This document shows, one piece after another, positions 10,801-23,222 of a stretch of 64,000 bases of DNA (its first letter is position 1; each line of letters opens with the position of its first letter). A program made the translations under genes and the position numbers. Below the pieces are notes generated by a model. That model had not been told where the DNA came from. It ran no database searches and saw only the letters and a list, made by a program, of their open reading frames with translations. The stretch comes from Myrica gale. Its lineage: Eukaryota > Streptophyta > Magnoliopsida > Fagales > Myricaceae. The DNA lies in contig OZ005620.1 in NCBI GenBank assembly GCA_963930655.1, positions 7,021,001 to 7,085,000 of the forward strand, given 5' to 3'.

Positions 10801-12045
10801 GAAAAGCAGCTTTGTCTGGTTCTGAACCTTCAGACTCTATTAGGGTATTGCGCTATGCCCTGCCATCTTTTTCTTTTTATGTCCTCGTTTATGAATTTTC
10901 ACGACCACGTGCTTAATAAGAAAGTACTATTTTCAGAATATAATAGATAATCTTTTAAGATTCTATTAAGTATTGGAATGGACTCTCAGGTTGTGAATGC
11001 TCTACTCACTCAGATGGATAAATTAAAATCCTCGCCAAACGTGATAATTCTGACTACCTCCAACATAACTGCTGCTATTGGTAAGCCTATATTCATTTTA
11101 AAATTTGAGTGTAGAGTTGCCATTTTAAAGTCTTGCACGATCACTGGAACCTCTTTTGGGCTTTCGCTCGTTATGGACGGCCGTTGGGAAACAGTCTAGC
11201 ATGAGGATTTCTTGTCCCCCTTTTGCTTCTTTCCTCTTCTGACAAGTGTAATTTGACATTGTATGCAGCTGAATATTAGCCCCCGCTTTTGCTCTCCTTC
11301 CATTATGCTAAATTTCATTTGACTACCTACAACACTCCAAGCCATTATGATGCCCATATACACCTTGTTGGATTGCAGATATCGCATTTGTTGATCGAGC
11401 CGATATCAAAGCTTACGTTGGTCCTCCAACACTTCAAGCTCGTTATGAAATTCTAAGGTCCTGCTTGCAGGAACTTGTGCGAAAGGAAATCCTATCAAGT
11501 TTTCAGGTGATACACTTCCCGCTCACCACTCTGAAGGAATACTTTTTTCTTAATCTTCGACATTGTTTTCCCTTCATCAAGGGATGATGGGGTAAATTAG
11601 GCAAATGAGTACTATGACTAACACGGGAATAATGTAGGACTGTGAAAACAACATTCTTCCAAATTATGCCACTATGAAAGAAAAGTTGAATATGCCCGAG
11701 ATGCAGGAGGTTAAAACACCATTTCTCCTTTGTAAAAAATTGCTTGAAGCTGCCGAAGCTTGTGAGGTGAGAAAAGTATTTCTAAATGCCTAATGAACCT
11801 GGAATTGTTATTCAATGGTCAAAGAAAGGTGACTTGACTTGACCTTCAATGTTTGATTCTCGTCTCTCTCTCTCTCACCCCCTCCCCCCTGTTTTTCTTA
11901 CTAGGGACTGAGTGGACGATCTTTAAGAAAGCTTCCATTTTTGGCGCACGCAGCTCTCTCCAATCCTTATAATTGTGACCCTAGCGGGTTCTTGCGTGCA
12001 ATGGTAGACACAGCAAGGAGGGAGCTCTCCGAGCTTCATGACTGA
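7851..12045 (+). CDS. PCH2: PCH2/TRIP13-type AAA+ ATPase (pachytene checkpoint 2 homolog)
   Basis: Fourteen exons join in one frame to 458 aa: 7851-7983, 8114-8177, 8390-8496, 8729-8796, 8929-9032, 9108-9212, 10008-10097, 10223-10298, 10616-10685, 10774-10844, 10990-11080, 11379-11506, 11638-11766, 11905-12045; all introns are GT-AG. PCH2/TRIP13 is a hexameric AAA+ remodeller that opens HORMA-domain proteins (ASY1 and MAD2 in plants and animals), acting in meiotic chromosome axes and the spindle checkpoint. Visible motifs are Walker [10 protein letters not shown] (residues about 200-208), Walker B VFVLIDEVE (about 268-276), a sensor-1 region IILTTSN, and the C-terminal [16 protein letters not shown]. 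The N-terminal domain carries [17 protein letters not shown]. Another in-frame ATG lies four codons downstream (7863). The length matches plant homologs. The gene appears intact. Confidence 0.95.
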
Positions 12046-12737
12046 ATTGATGAGTTTTCACTTCATGGAGAAGACGTAATTAATGCTAAGCAGGAGGGAA
12101 TGATTACATCCACTGCATTTAGCTGCTATTTTTGGCCTCCATTTGTGGTGGTGATGATGGTGGTCACATTACAAAACGTGCTTACTTATATGGAGGAAAA
12201 TGATCTAGCTACATTTGTCCTGGTTATGTCTAGATCCCCACCAGTTGATTCCCTGCGGTGCAAGCTTCCATGCAGGACAAGTTTCTTATCCAACTGACCG
12301 GAATCCAGTCATGTAAAAGTAGCAACATTGAAAATCTAGTACACTGATTGAAGAGTTATATTCCAAATGGATTTGCAACATGGTTATGCTTTTTTCCCTC
12401 CCTCTCTCTCTCTCTGTTTTCTGATTTCACACATAGAAAAGCCTAAACTTTATAATCGCGTGTAACATAGGATGTAAATACCGCCAACAATTGAGGCCTC
12501 TTGGAAGTTAAAAGAATTAAAGGATCCAATTGGGGGAGCTTCCGATTATGGGAAAAGCTGGGCCATTGTAGCCACTTAGATTAACCAGTAGATGCACCAC
12601 AAATCACAAAGTAATTAGTCTACCTGGTCAAGTAGCCAACCAACATGGCTAATTAGTCCACTTGCTCAAGTTGCCATGCTCGTTGCAACTAAGAATCATC
12701 GCATATGTTAATAAGCACGGTAATGGATTTCACAATT
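12046..12737. other. PCH2 3' UTR and intergenic DNA
   Basis: The first few hundred bases are probably the PCH2 3' UTR. A CT-rich run lies at about 12401-12415. No gene or repeat is recognised in the rest. Confidence 0.4.
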
Positions 12738-12754
12738 ATCTGATGATGCACCAT

Positions 12755-13479
12755 GTAACTTTTTTCCCTTCTCGAAGAGTCTAGAGAGAGAGAGTCCTCC
12801 TCTCTAGATTGCTCCATTTTCTCTCGTCTGCCACCTCCCCTTCCGCGTCCATCCCCCTCTGGGCGACGGGAGGAGGACCTCCTCCCCTCCGCCCCCCTCC
12901 TGGCTAGCAGTTGGCCAGCCCGGCGTTGGTTCATGGTGTTCTTTTGGTTTCCATAAGATTGGTGGGTTCGTTTCATGGTGGAGTTTTCTCGGTGACGGCA
13001 TGACGTTCTCCAGCGAGCTTGCACCCGTTGGTCGGCTTTTGCAGCTCTAGCGATTCGATGTCGTCCTAGTCCGGCAGTTCCCCTCCGGTTTCTCTCTACC
13101 CACACGCCACTCTTGCGGCGCGTGGATTTGACGCGCCTGATGGGTTTGTCTTCTCTTTTGGCTGAGTATCACCTCTGTGGGTGTTTTTGTTGTAAGTGCT
13201 GGTCTGGTTCCTCCTCCGGCTATGGTTTCCGCCGTTCTCGGCGTGATGGAGTTAGGGCTCGGGTCTGTAGACCCGGGTTTGGTTTGTGGGTCTGTTACCC
13301 CTATTGTTTTTGGCCTTTACGGCCTTCTAGTTGTTGGCCCTTCGGGCCTTTGAACTTGAAAAACTTGATGTAATGGGCGTTTGTGCCTCCTATGATCATC
13401 TCCGGCCTTGGATGGTTCCGGATTTGGTGCTTGTATTCTTCCTCATGTAATGAATTCCACCTTTGCTTAGAAAAAAAAA
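12755..13479 (+). mobile_element. LINE-like non-autonomous retroposon with poly(A) and target duplication
   Basis: A GC-rich segment of about 725 bp ends in a run of ten A. It is flanked by the direct repeat TCTGATGATGCACCAT (12739-12754 and 13481-13496), a 16-17 bp target-site duplication. Poly(A) plus such a duplication is the mark of LINE-type reverse transcription. The 5' part has the CTAGAGAGAG...CTCTCTAGA block also found at the start of the element near 50200. There is no RT frame; the open frames inside are short and on both strands. Confidence 0.82.
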
Positions 13480-13496
13480 ATCTGATGATGCACCAT

Positions 13497-13738
13497 AAAA
13501 ATCTGAATGTTCAAGAAATGGAAAGCTAAGTACACTTTCATATAGATGGAAGGCGTACTAATTCCAGAAGAACTATATTGATACCTGTAATTTCTGAGGC
13601 AAACGCAGCATTAAATTTGGTCGAGCAAAACCATTTTACTGTCATGGCAACAACTTCACCAGAAATCACAACTATAACAAAGAACTTGGCGGCAAAAAAG
13701 TTACTACAGAAAAACTTCTACACCCCATAGTATAGGGG
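13497..13738. other. 3' flank of the PPR gene
   Basis: Short AT-rich interval between the retroposon target duplication and the PPR stop codon; probably includes the PPR 3' UTR. Nothing else seen. Confidence 0.4.
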
Positions 13739-15616
13739 TCATGAAGTAGCATTTCCAGTCTCCCTGGAACCAAAAAGTTTGCCAATTTCATCGTGCTTAC
13801 GGATATGATGAGGGCACTTGAAAAGCAGATCTTTGGCCTCAGAATGTCTACCTTCTTGAAAGAATGATCTGAAAACATTAAGGTAAGCATAAGAGGATGG
13901 ATATTCTTTAACGCTCAGTGCCTTCAAAAACTCCACAGCATCCTCCACAGTCCCAAACTTTGAAACATACTGGACAAAGGGTTGAGGGAAAGCTGGCTGA
14001 TTTTGCTGCTTCATTAAACGGAGGAGGTAAAGTGCTTCTTCAAGTTTCCTTACGCCTAAAAGCTTTTCAATCAAATTTTTATAAGTTGCTTGCCAAGGTC
14101 TCACACGAACTTTATTCACCATCTCCACAAGCAATTTGTATGCACCGTCTATTCTCTTCTGACTAACGAAACCATCTACTAGGACATCCAACAAGTCGGC
14201 ATCACAATCACAGTTCTTCTCCACCATCCTCGCCAAACACAGTAGTGCCTTGTCAACTTCATTAGCTACACAATGCCCTTGGATCAGAATGGTCCAAGTC
14301 TTTATATCGGGAAGGCATCCTTGTGCTTCCATCTCATCCAGCACCTTACAAGCTTCTTCAAGCCTCCTCGCCTTACAAAGTCTGAAAACCAGTTGGCTGT
14401 ATGTAATGTTATCAGGCTGATACCCAGCATTTCTCACAACCTTCATAATATTCTCTCCCTCATTAAATCTCCCTGCACCTGTCAACGACCTATGAATCCC
14501 ATCATAAACAGCCTTAGAGAGAGTATGGCCCACCGACTCCCATTTCTTGGCTACTCTAAACACCAATTTCTGATCCGGGTCATCATAGACTGATAAGCTC
14601 CTTAAAAGCATGCTGCAGTCCTGAACTGAGGGCTTAAATGGGCCGTCCATCATATACTCATAAAGCTTCACCGCATCCTCCATCATTTGGCACTTCTGAA
14701 ATTGCCTCGATATTTTTATGTACGTGTCAATATCCATCTCGTGACCTACACTCTTCATCTCCTCAATAACGCTCCAAAAAAGCTCAATTGAAACATCCCT
14801 AGCAAGAACCCTAGCAATGGCATTATATGTCACCGTATTGTTTTCATAACCACTACGGCTGACCCAACGGAAAAACTCCAAAGCTTTAGAAGGGAAATTC
14901 CGAAGGTTCTTCAATACCCGTATCACAGAATTATCTGATAACACAAGCTTGCAGTCCCCCAATTAACGCTCAACCTCGTCACTCCATTCCGAGTCCAAAA
15001 CACTATTGACCACCTTCTTCACAACATTCTCCATTGCATTCTCTTCAAGCATCCTACTATAGAAGTGATTGAAACCCACGGCATATTTGTCCATCTTGGC
15101 CTTCTTTAATTGCGCCAAAATTGTCAAATATGTTTCCTCATCAACATAAAAACCTTGCTCTTTCATTTTCCTTAGTGTAACCCAAAACTGCTTCATTGAC
15201 TCTTCGTTAACCAAAATCCTAAGCATTATGCTATACACCGAAGAACTGGGTCTAAACCCGGTTTTCTCACAGGCCCAGTTCAAAAAGCCCGAAGCCTTGT
15301 CTCGGTCTTTATCGAGTTTCTTCAAAACGTACATTACTGTTTCGTGGGTCAGGGCTGCGTACGATTTTTCCAACTCGCGTTCTAACTCTTCGGACCAATC
15401 GCTGGCCAAAACGAGTTCCACGACGGAGTTTGGATTCGACGAGAAGAACAGCTTTTGATGGGTACGGAGGAAATGGGAATTGTTGACAGGATCATTTGAA
15501 AGCAAGTGAGAGAACTGAGTCACCAGTGTGGCGAGAGGCCAAGTTGCAGGAAGCTGAGGGGAGAGGAGCGAGTTGACGAGTCTGAGGGATGTAAGGGTCG
15601 CCTTTGCTCGATTCAT
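13739..15616 (-). pseudogene. P-type PPR protein gene with one in-frame stop
   Basis: From the ATG at 15616 the minus strand reads 217 codons, meets TAA at 14963-14965, and continues in the same frame for 406 more codons to the stop at 13739-13741. The joined product would be about 625 aa and intronless. It has a basic, Leu/Ser-rich N-terminus consistent with an organelle (probably mitochondrial) presequence. P-type PPR motifs follow, such as VTYNAIARVLARDVSIELFW, ITYSQLVFRLCKARRLEEA and KTWTILIQGHCVANEVDKAL. P-type PPR proteins bind organellar transcripts. Homology-like sequence runs unbroken through the stop (DEVER, stop, LGDCKLVLSDN), so a single substitution explains it. It is either a young pseudogene, a sequence error, or two separate products; I favour the first two. 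Confidence 0.85.
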
Positions 15617-16590
15617 GGCTGCTTAGGGAGATACAGCTAGATGTTTCAAACTTTCCACAGGGGAAAGGCTTTAAAACAATCGAGGGTATTTCTCCAGGGG
15701 TTTAAGCCTTAAGGTCTGGTTTTCACACTTCATTGCAAGAAGCAAACGAAAACAAAAACCAAGACTTCCGGTCGGCCCAACAATGTTTGAACTTTGAAGT
15801 CGTCATAGGGTGGGAACCATGTGAAATTGATGAATTATAAGGGCCATCAAGCCCACTATGAACAATATGGCCCAAGAAGGTTCATCCAGTTGGCCCTATA
15901 TATCTATTCCTCTGGCCACGTAAATACATTGGGCCTAATGTCATTAGGTTGAACCCATGTGAAATTGTTGCATTATAAGGGCCACCAATCTGGGCCCCAC
16001 CTCGATTGTCCTCGCAAAGTTTCGTCCGTAAGATGTAAAAGACTGATGCCGCTTTTGATGTGCTTCTGCAGACCCTCGGACTCGGAGGTTTAAAATAGAA
16101 TTTGGAGTTTTAAGGTAGAATGGAGTGCAGTGAATTAAGGGCGTTTCGTTCATGAACACATCGATACCCTTCATTATTTCTTGCTGGAAGTTGATGTTTA
16201 ATGTTTACTAATGATTTTGGATGATGATGCGAGACTCGTTCTGGTAGTTTTTATAGGTCTCTCTTTGGCTGTGTCTGATTTTTTTTTATTTTTTATTTCT
16301 TTTAAACAAGGGACGAGATTCTGGAAACTCTTCAATACCCTTGTGCACAGCGTTTGGATTCAAACGACCCACCCCACTTATTTATAAATTGAACCTAAGA
16401 TCTTGCATGCGTCTAAGATCTTTAAAAATATTATTATCTCTTCTATGATACTACAATATTATGGGGGTTGTAGCTTAAGACACTGAATGTTGTTGCATGC
16501 AAATTGTGAGATATCAGAGATCAACATGACCAAAATGAGACTTTGTACGTGTAGACAGACTTGGAGAAAAGAATATAAGTTATATAATAA
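15617..16590. other. intergenic region with a short direct repeat
   Basis: Contains the PPR promoter side. An imperfect 35-bp direct repeat (ATGTGAAATTG, then TATAAGGGCCA) is seen at about 15828-15863 and 15955-15990. No coding signal. Confidence 0.4.
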
Positions 16591-16591
16591 A

Positions 16592-16737
16592 GGTGTTGTT
16601 TGTTTGCCAAAATTTTGAAAATCTTTACTTTATTGAGATTTATTTGGGTTTGTGAAAAATATAGTGTGTATGTGTAAAAGTTAAAAATTTTAAAATGTGT
16701 TTGACTTGTCCAAATTATTGGCTAAACAAACATGTCA
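16592..16737. mobile_element. Tourist-like MITE, CAAAATTTT family
   Basis: Starts GGTGTTGTTTGTTTGCC and ends GGCTAAACAAACATGTC, imperfect inverted ends. The interior (TTTATTGAGATTTAT, then GTGTGTATGTGTAAAAG) is almost the same as that of the copy at 20712-20895. Borders are approximate. Confidence 0.65.
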
Positions 16738-19700
16738 TTGTCTACTGTTTTTGGCACATCTTCTAATAGTTTCACGTAGAAGGTGATTAGCACGGTCTTT
16801 TAATCCTTGGTAACGGTCTCTTCCATTAATGGAACATTCTTGTCTCTCTCTCTCTTTAATTTGGTCATGATTCTTTCTCGTCTAATTCTAATTCATGCAA
16901 TTATTGGTCACTCTAGTCTGTATCTGATTTTTAAGGGGCTTTCTGAATATTCTCAACTTTTAACAAAATCCCTCGACATAAGACAGTGGCAAACAGAGAC
17001 ACAGCCATAACATATACATTTTGGGGGCTATGTGTATAAACTATCTTTTAGGAGGGTCAAAACTAAAAAACAAAAAACTACCTTTTTGGTTTCAAATTAT
17101 GAGGCTAATGACATTTAAGAGTCTAAACTACTAATTCGTCACAAGTCGTCTTTAATGATGCATTAATATACGCTCTCTGAAAAAAATCAACCGGCGAAGA
17201 ATTAACCACGTAACCCAATTTTCACTCATTGTATGATCCCCACCTTGATTTGTATCCCATGCCCTGAAAAAGAAGAAGAAGTAAATAACAGGGAGGCATA
17301 TGTATTTGGATAATATTTTCACGAACTCGAGCAATGTAAATTTTTATAATATTGTGATAATAAAATTCTAGGAGTGCTACTGTAGATATTGTTAGTGTTT
17401 TGAATGTTGGCAAGATTTCGTGTCAATTTTAAATTGAGTTGTATTTTTGAATTAAAGTGTTCAAGAGGATATAAGTCTTTCTAATTTGAGAAGAGATGGG
17501 GATATCTGGATGATAAGAGTCATTCAAATTTGAAAAGCGATGAATATATTTTTCAAAAGATAAATGACATTCAAATTTGAAAAGAGATGATGATATCTTT
17601 GAAGAGGTTTGCTAAAGAAGATAAGGTTGAAGAGTGTTTAAAATTTGAAGAAAAAGTTCAAATTCTTAGCTGGAGCTAAATTACTGCATTTTTATACAGT
17701 GTATTTCGCCAAAGCTTGGCCCTATCTTGGCTCGAGCGAAAATTTTTATTTTAAATTTTCTTATCTTTTTCTATTTAGAACGTGAGACATTTTTCCAGAG
17801 GTTTACCCTGTGATTGATTTATTATTTATATTTGATATTTGTTGTCGGTTGCATAATTATTGATTGTTAAATACTTTTCAAATCTAGATAAACTCTTTCA
17901 GTACTTATTCTGAATTTTTCTATTAATAAAAAAATACCAACATCTATTCAGATTTTGATATATACAAAAATAGTATTCTTTTGCCTTTTTTGGTTCTAAC
18001 ACATGCCAAAGAGACCGGGGAAATCCCATATATATAAAATAAGATAAATCTATATGTAAATAGAAAGCTAAATTCAAATATACCGGGGAAATCCCTCAAA
18101 TGGTCGTCTTCTTTTCTTTCTTTGTATTTTTTTTTTCGTTCAGATTTGTCCTCCTCTTCTCAAAGAATATCTCCGAAAAACTATACGATTCACCTATAAA
18201 ATCAAATAATTCTCTGCGAATTTTGGTTTTTTTGGCCCTCACTTCTTATAGAAGAAGAAGTACCCCCCCCCCCCACTTGCCCTTCCTCAAGTCCATTCCT
18301 ATTTACCTCATGCTTACTAAACCTGTGAGGGAGAAAAATTAATTTTTTAAGATTCAAATAATTAATCCTTCCAGTATCAAAACGCAGTAATATTTGACCA
18401 AACACACTTAATTAAGACCACGTCTGGACCCTTCAACTGGCAAATATGAATATCATTTGCATGACCTTGTCATGCCAATAGGATTGATTGCTCCTTTTCA
18501 TTGCAAATTAATTATATATCGGCATGATATTATCATTTTTGTATGATAGTTAAAGACATGCAAATCGACTGAAGTACTCATTTATAATGCAACTATTGAT
18601 CAAGTTATTGCCAGTCTTGATTAGGCATTTGTGAAACTCAGAGATGGTTTATGAACAAAAAAAAAGTGGGATGTTGGTGGAAATTAAAGTTTTAAAAATA
18701 TTATCCCTTACCATTGGGATCTCATCTCTTAGGTACCATTTTGTAGACAAATTTCTTGACAAAAGAAAAAATATTAGACTTGGATTGGTTTATCAGTAAT
18801 GCTGGGATTGGACAAGCAGCTCCGCACACAGTAGTTTACCAAAAATGGAGGTGAGCCAAAGTGGAAGGAGTTGAAAAATTGAAATTAAGCTGCTCTTGTA
18901 AAAGACAACTTTGGTGGATCCTATTTGTGGGTATAACTGAGGAAGTGTTGCCCTATAAAGAATGCTATTGGCTTTCGGATATAAGTTCTAGGTATGGTGG
19001 GATTCCATAATTATTAGATGGAACTGGAATTTCTTGAATAGTTAATTGAAATTTTTGGTTTCAATATGTGATTTGAGATGATTATTGATTATGTGACATA
19101 CTTTTGTTGGGCTTTTGTTGGAATATGTTAGTTGGTTTATGTCACATTGTTGGACATTTTTATTAGACTTTAGTCTTTATGTTTGAATATGATATTATGT
19201 TATACTTTTGGACAACTTTATATTTGTTATGATTGTTAATGATTATGATATTATATTTGAATATGTTATGATATTTGTCCATTTGATATGATTATTGATT
19301 ATGATATTATGTTGGAAATTTAAACAGCCTAAAACAGTGAAAAAAAATGAAAAAACTCAAGAAAAAAACTTATTTGTTTTTGCACAACGGTTATACGGTT
19401 TAAGTGGTTATCGTATGACCGTTAACGTTAATACCGTCACCGACAATAGCGGTTATTGTGCCTTAGCGATGCGGTGACAGTGTCAATTATGTGATTCCGT
19501 CACCTACACTAACGTTAACCACCCCTAATGTTGGGATTAGAATGTTAAAAAATTAAATATAAATTATTAAACTTTTGACAAAACAAACACGCTAAGTGGA
19601 CAGAAGGAAGTAGGGATTTGGGGGGGTGCTTTCCGACTGGTCCACATTCTCCACTCCGTCCATGTATGGGAGGAAAACATGGAGGAGATGGGGTTTTTCC

Positions 19701-20400
19701 AATCCCTCCATCATGCAATATATGAGAGAAGGAAGCATGGATGACATCACGAGACAATATGTCGGTGAGATAAACTTACAATCTTCAATCTTGTCTCTTA
19801 TCCTCCTAGCTTCTTGACATTAAATTTAAAATTAATAGAATTTAAAATAGTCTTCCACCGAAAGCCCAAAATTAAAATTTTAAACACTTTAATGTTAAAT
19901 AAAGAGACGAAGAGTAGGGAGGGTTTCCCACCTCGCAATGGATGGGTCTAGAAGCAAAATCAGTAGAAAAAAATAAAACCTTGTTGGTCATTATTATGTT
20001 AATCCATAATTTAATACGTTTATCTAAAATTATTCAAACGAACATGAACAAATTATTTTTCTTGTGATTAATAGAAAAATATAAAAAAGGGATCAGTGCA
20101 ATCTGAACAGGATTATACATGTGAATAAAAACAAATATATTGTACCACAAATAGTGAAGTATAGCTTTAATAATTTGAAATTACCAAAGTAAATTAATGT
20201 AGTTCTTCAAATACTTCTATTATTAACAACCCGCACTTTGAATAATAATTATATAATATACAATGTTTCTTTTTTAGAATCCGATAAATTAATACCAAAT
20301 TTTTAATAGTTATTAAGGCTAAAAAATGTCAATATCCTATGAAATACACACATGGATGAATTTACACAAGCCACACAAAAGTTATCGGTTAAAACAATAT
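16738..20400. other. gene-poor AT-rich region
   Basis: No gene recognised on either strand. It holds several AT-rich stretches, a run of related TATGATATTATGTT phrases around 19080-19310, and at about 19380-19530 a GC-richer palindromic block ending in GTTAACCACCCCTAATG that resembles the end of a hAT MITE without a clear partner end. Open frames here are short and show no conserved motif. Confidence 0.4.
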
Positions 20401-20403
20401 TAA

Positions 20404-20585
20404 GGTTGCCTTTGTTTGCCCAAAATTTTGGGGATCCAAAATTTCCAGCAAAATATACCCACTTCGAAATTTTCAACTTTTACACATGTACTTGAAACTT
20501 TTCACAAACCCTAAAAAATTTCAACATTCAAAAGATTCTCAAAATTTTGAAAATATTCTCCAAAATTTCGGTAAACAAAGGCACC
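20404..20585. mobile_element. Tourist-like MITE with TAA target duplication
   Basis: The left end GGTTGCCTTTGTTTGCC pairs with the right end GGTAAACAAAGGCACC (one indel). Flanking TAA at 20401-20403 and 20586-20588 fits the 3-bp TWA duplication of PIF/Harbinger elements. Length 182 bp; CAAAATTTT-type interior. Confidence 0.78.
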
Positions 20586-20711
20586 TAAATAATTCGAATT
20601 AGATCTTTTTGTAATTTTATAATCGTATTATAATTTTGAGCAGTAACATAACCATAGAAATCATGTTATTTTAAACTTTGTATTTGATTTATTAAATAGC
20701 ATGGAATTTAG

Positions 20712-20895
20712 AGTGGTGTTTGTTTGCCGAAATTTTAAGGAATATTCTCGAAATTTTGAAAATATTTAATTTATTGAGATTTATTGGAGTTTGTGAAAAA
20801 TAAGAGTGTGTATGTGTAAAAGTTAAAAATTTGAAACTGTATTTGACTTACCCGAATTGTTGGGAGTCCAAAAATTTGGCTAAACAAAGAAGTCA
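20712..20895. mobile_element. Tourist-like MITE, CAAAATTTT family
   Basis: Starts GTGGTGTTTGTTTGCCG and ends TTGGCTAAACAAAGAAGTC. It shares its interior with the copy at 16592-16737, lying 4.1 kb away in the same orientation. Borders are approximate. Confidence 0.65.
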
Positions 20896-22364
20896 TAAAT
20901 ATTGTGACTACAAATTGTCGGTATAATTTTTGAAAAAAAAAAATTATAGAAAATTTTAATCCCAAATACTCCACATCAGTCGTCCATAAAAGAAAAAGGG
21001 AAAATAAAAACGGAAAGTACCTCCTCCAGGATATTTTTCAAAGTTCGAAGTTCGAACGAGCAAATCTAGAAGGGACACGACCACACACACTTCTGTCTCA
21101 GCCGGCGTGTAGCAAGAGCATGCCGACAAAAGTGTCGAACTATACCCCATTTTAAGAAATTATAAAGATAATAAAAAAACCGACTCTGCCGTTAGAAAAG
21201 TTTCCGTTTCTGGGAACCAAAAAAAGCTAACGGCAAAGAGCGCCGTCTTAATCTCCCGTCAACACGACGTCGCCGCCCCTCGGCCTCACAATCGCCGCGT
21301 GGATTCTAAAGACGTGCCACGAAGGCTACACTTCTCTTTCCTCGCAAAGATGCAATTATTTATGCAGGCCACACGTCACTCGCGGCTAGGCGGCGGGGCT
21401 AATTTTGTCCTTTTGTGGTGTGCAACACAGCAGTCAAAGTCCTCGTTGACTGAGCCGTTTCATGGCTCCATAGGTGGCAGTAAGCGCTGGGGGCACTTAT
21501 GGAGCGTGATTACACGCTCTTTGTGTGCCGCTCCCGCAGCATAATTAGGGAAAGACACGCTTCGTTGCAGGTGTAGGCGTAGCCGGCTCCCTAGAGTTCG
21601 CATTCGTTGGATTGGATTCGCTTAAAGGTGTGTTTCTCACTAAAATTTTAATATAATAAAAAATTACCAGCAAGTAGGATCTGTCTTTCACTTTCTGCTA
21701 ACGTGTTAAAATCCAAATTAAGACAAAATGTCTGTATTTGCTATTATTTTTATTTTCAGTTATGTAATTGGCCATATCTTTTTTTCCACTTAATATCAAA
21801 ACCACAATAAAAAAATATAACCTTGTAAGGAATTCAATATTTCAACTCCATATTTAGTAATTATTTGAATGAATTTTTTTATAATAAAGATGAATAATTT
21901 GATGGTATGATATATTATTTTAGTAGACACAATTTTTGGCACACGTCCCCATGTTTTATTGCCAAAATATTGTCATTCAAAATTTTGAATTGGATTAAAA
22001 AAATTATAAAATAATCTATTTTTTAATAAATAAATAAAAATTCTATTATAATATTTATTCAAATCATCTCTCTTTAATTTATAACAAATTCTCATAAATT
22101 ATTTTCACTTTTCCACATACTCGTGTAAAGCGAAAAAAAAGCTCGGTTTGGCTATTTTGAGATTCAATTGGACAAGTTTTTTTTTAGGATAAATTGTGCG
22201 TGTCATCTTGCACACCGGCCATATTAATCTTCTTCTAATTCTTTCGGATATCTACAAGTTGATATAATTACAACAACGATACCAAACCAATGAACTGAAA
22301 GACCACTATTCCGGTAAAGTGCAGGCCAAACGTTTGTGAACCATTACTACTCGTCTTATATGAG
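20896..22364. other. intergenic, no gene recognised
   Basis: The stretch 21180-21600 is GC-richer, and its open frame (21299-21544) shows no recognisable motif. A CAAAATTTT-type MITE end may lie near 21625. The rest is AT-rich. Confidence 0.35.
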
Positions 22365-22373
22365 TTAAAAAAA

Positions 22374-22620
22374 TGGTTAAATGCATGTCATGCCCCTGTG
22401 GTATGCGGTAATAACAAATATGTTCCTGAGGTAAATAAAGTTTTTTTCATACCCCTGAGGTAAACATTCAGGAGTAAATATGTCCTTCCGTTATGTTTAC
22501 CTCAGGGATATGAAATAGCATATTTGCTCCTGAATGTTTACCTTAGGGGTATAAAAAAGACTTTATTTACCTCAGGGGTATATTTACTATTACCGCATAC
22601 CATAGGGACATGAATAACCC
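22374..22620. mobile_element. fold-back MITE with 9-bp duplication
   Basis: Two arms of about 110 bp are near-complementary: GGTTAAATGCATGTC, CCTGTGGTATGCGGTAAT and CCTGAGGTAAATAAAG on the left recur reversed on the right (CTTTATTTACCTCAGG, ATTACCGCATACCATAGGG). TTAAAAAAA at 22365-22373 and 22621-22629 is a candidate 9-bp target duplication, although it is low complexity. Length 247 bp, non-coding; Mutator-like by duplication size. Confidence 0.8.
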
Positions 22621-22629
22621 TTAAAAAAA

Positions 22630-23222
22630 AAAAAAAAGATAACGCCCAATTTTTGAAAGTGCGTGTGCCACTCACCAAAAACCGTCGTCTTTAATAAAGT
22701 GGCTTAGTGGCACTGAGATAGTGGGAAGATTTTTTTCAGAGGAAGATTATCGGTAATATTTTGCTCAAATTCCATTGTACGAGTCAGAGAGGTATTGACA
22801 TAATAATTGATACACGTACAATTCTTTCTTGTTTTAGTGTTGGGGAATCTTTGCATGACATTGAGAATTAGAGGAAAATATTCAGTTCAATGATAAACAC
22901 ACAAAATGTTACTGTTTCTGCTAAGCATGGAGCTTGAAGTCGGGTAATAGAAACGTATTTCGTACATGCTAAAAGGAAAAGCTCTTAATACCTACTGCGA
23001 GTGCACAACCATTTCTTTTGACTTTTTCCAGGGAAAAAAAAAGAATTCCAAATATTATGAGAAAAGGTTTTAAATTTCAAATATAGTTGTTGCTCATCTA
23101 CTAAAAGTTGTATAATGGGGAGGTTAAGGAACCAAGAGGTACCCACCATTCCACAAATATTTTGCTGAATCATGCCTATAAACAGTGAACAAACTGTTTT
23201 AGACCGAAATAACCTAGAGGGG
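22630..23222. other. intergenic, no gene recognised
   Basis: AT-rich sequence without motifs. Its right end (AACCTAGAGGGG at about 23211-23222) looks like a polypurine tract in front of the LTR-like segment that follows. Confidence 0.3.

Noticed and set aside
12689..13105. 138-codon Arg/Gly-rich minus-strand frame
   Set aside because: Lies almost wholly inside the LINE-like retroposon, antisense to its poly(A); low-complexity composition and no motif.
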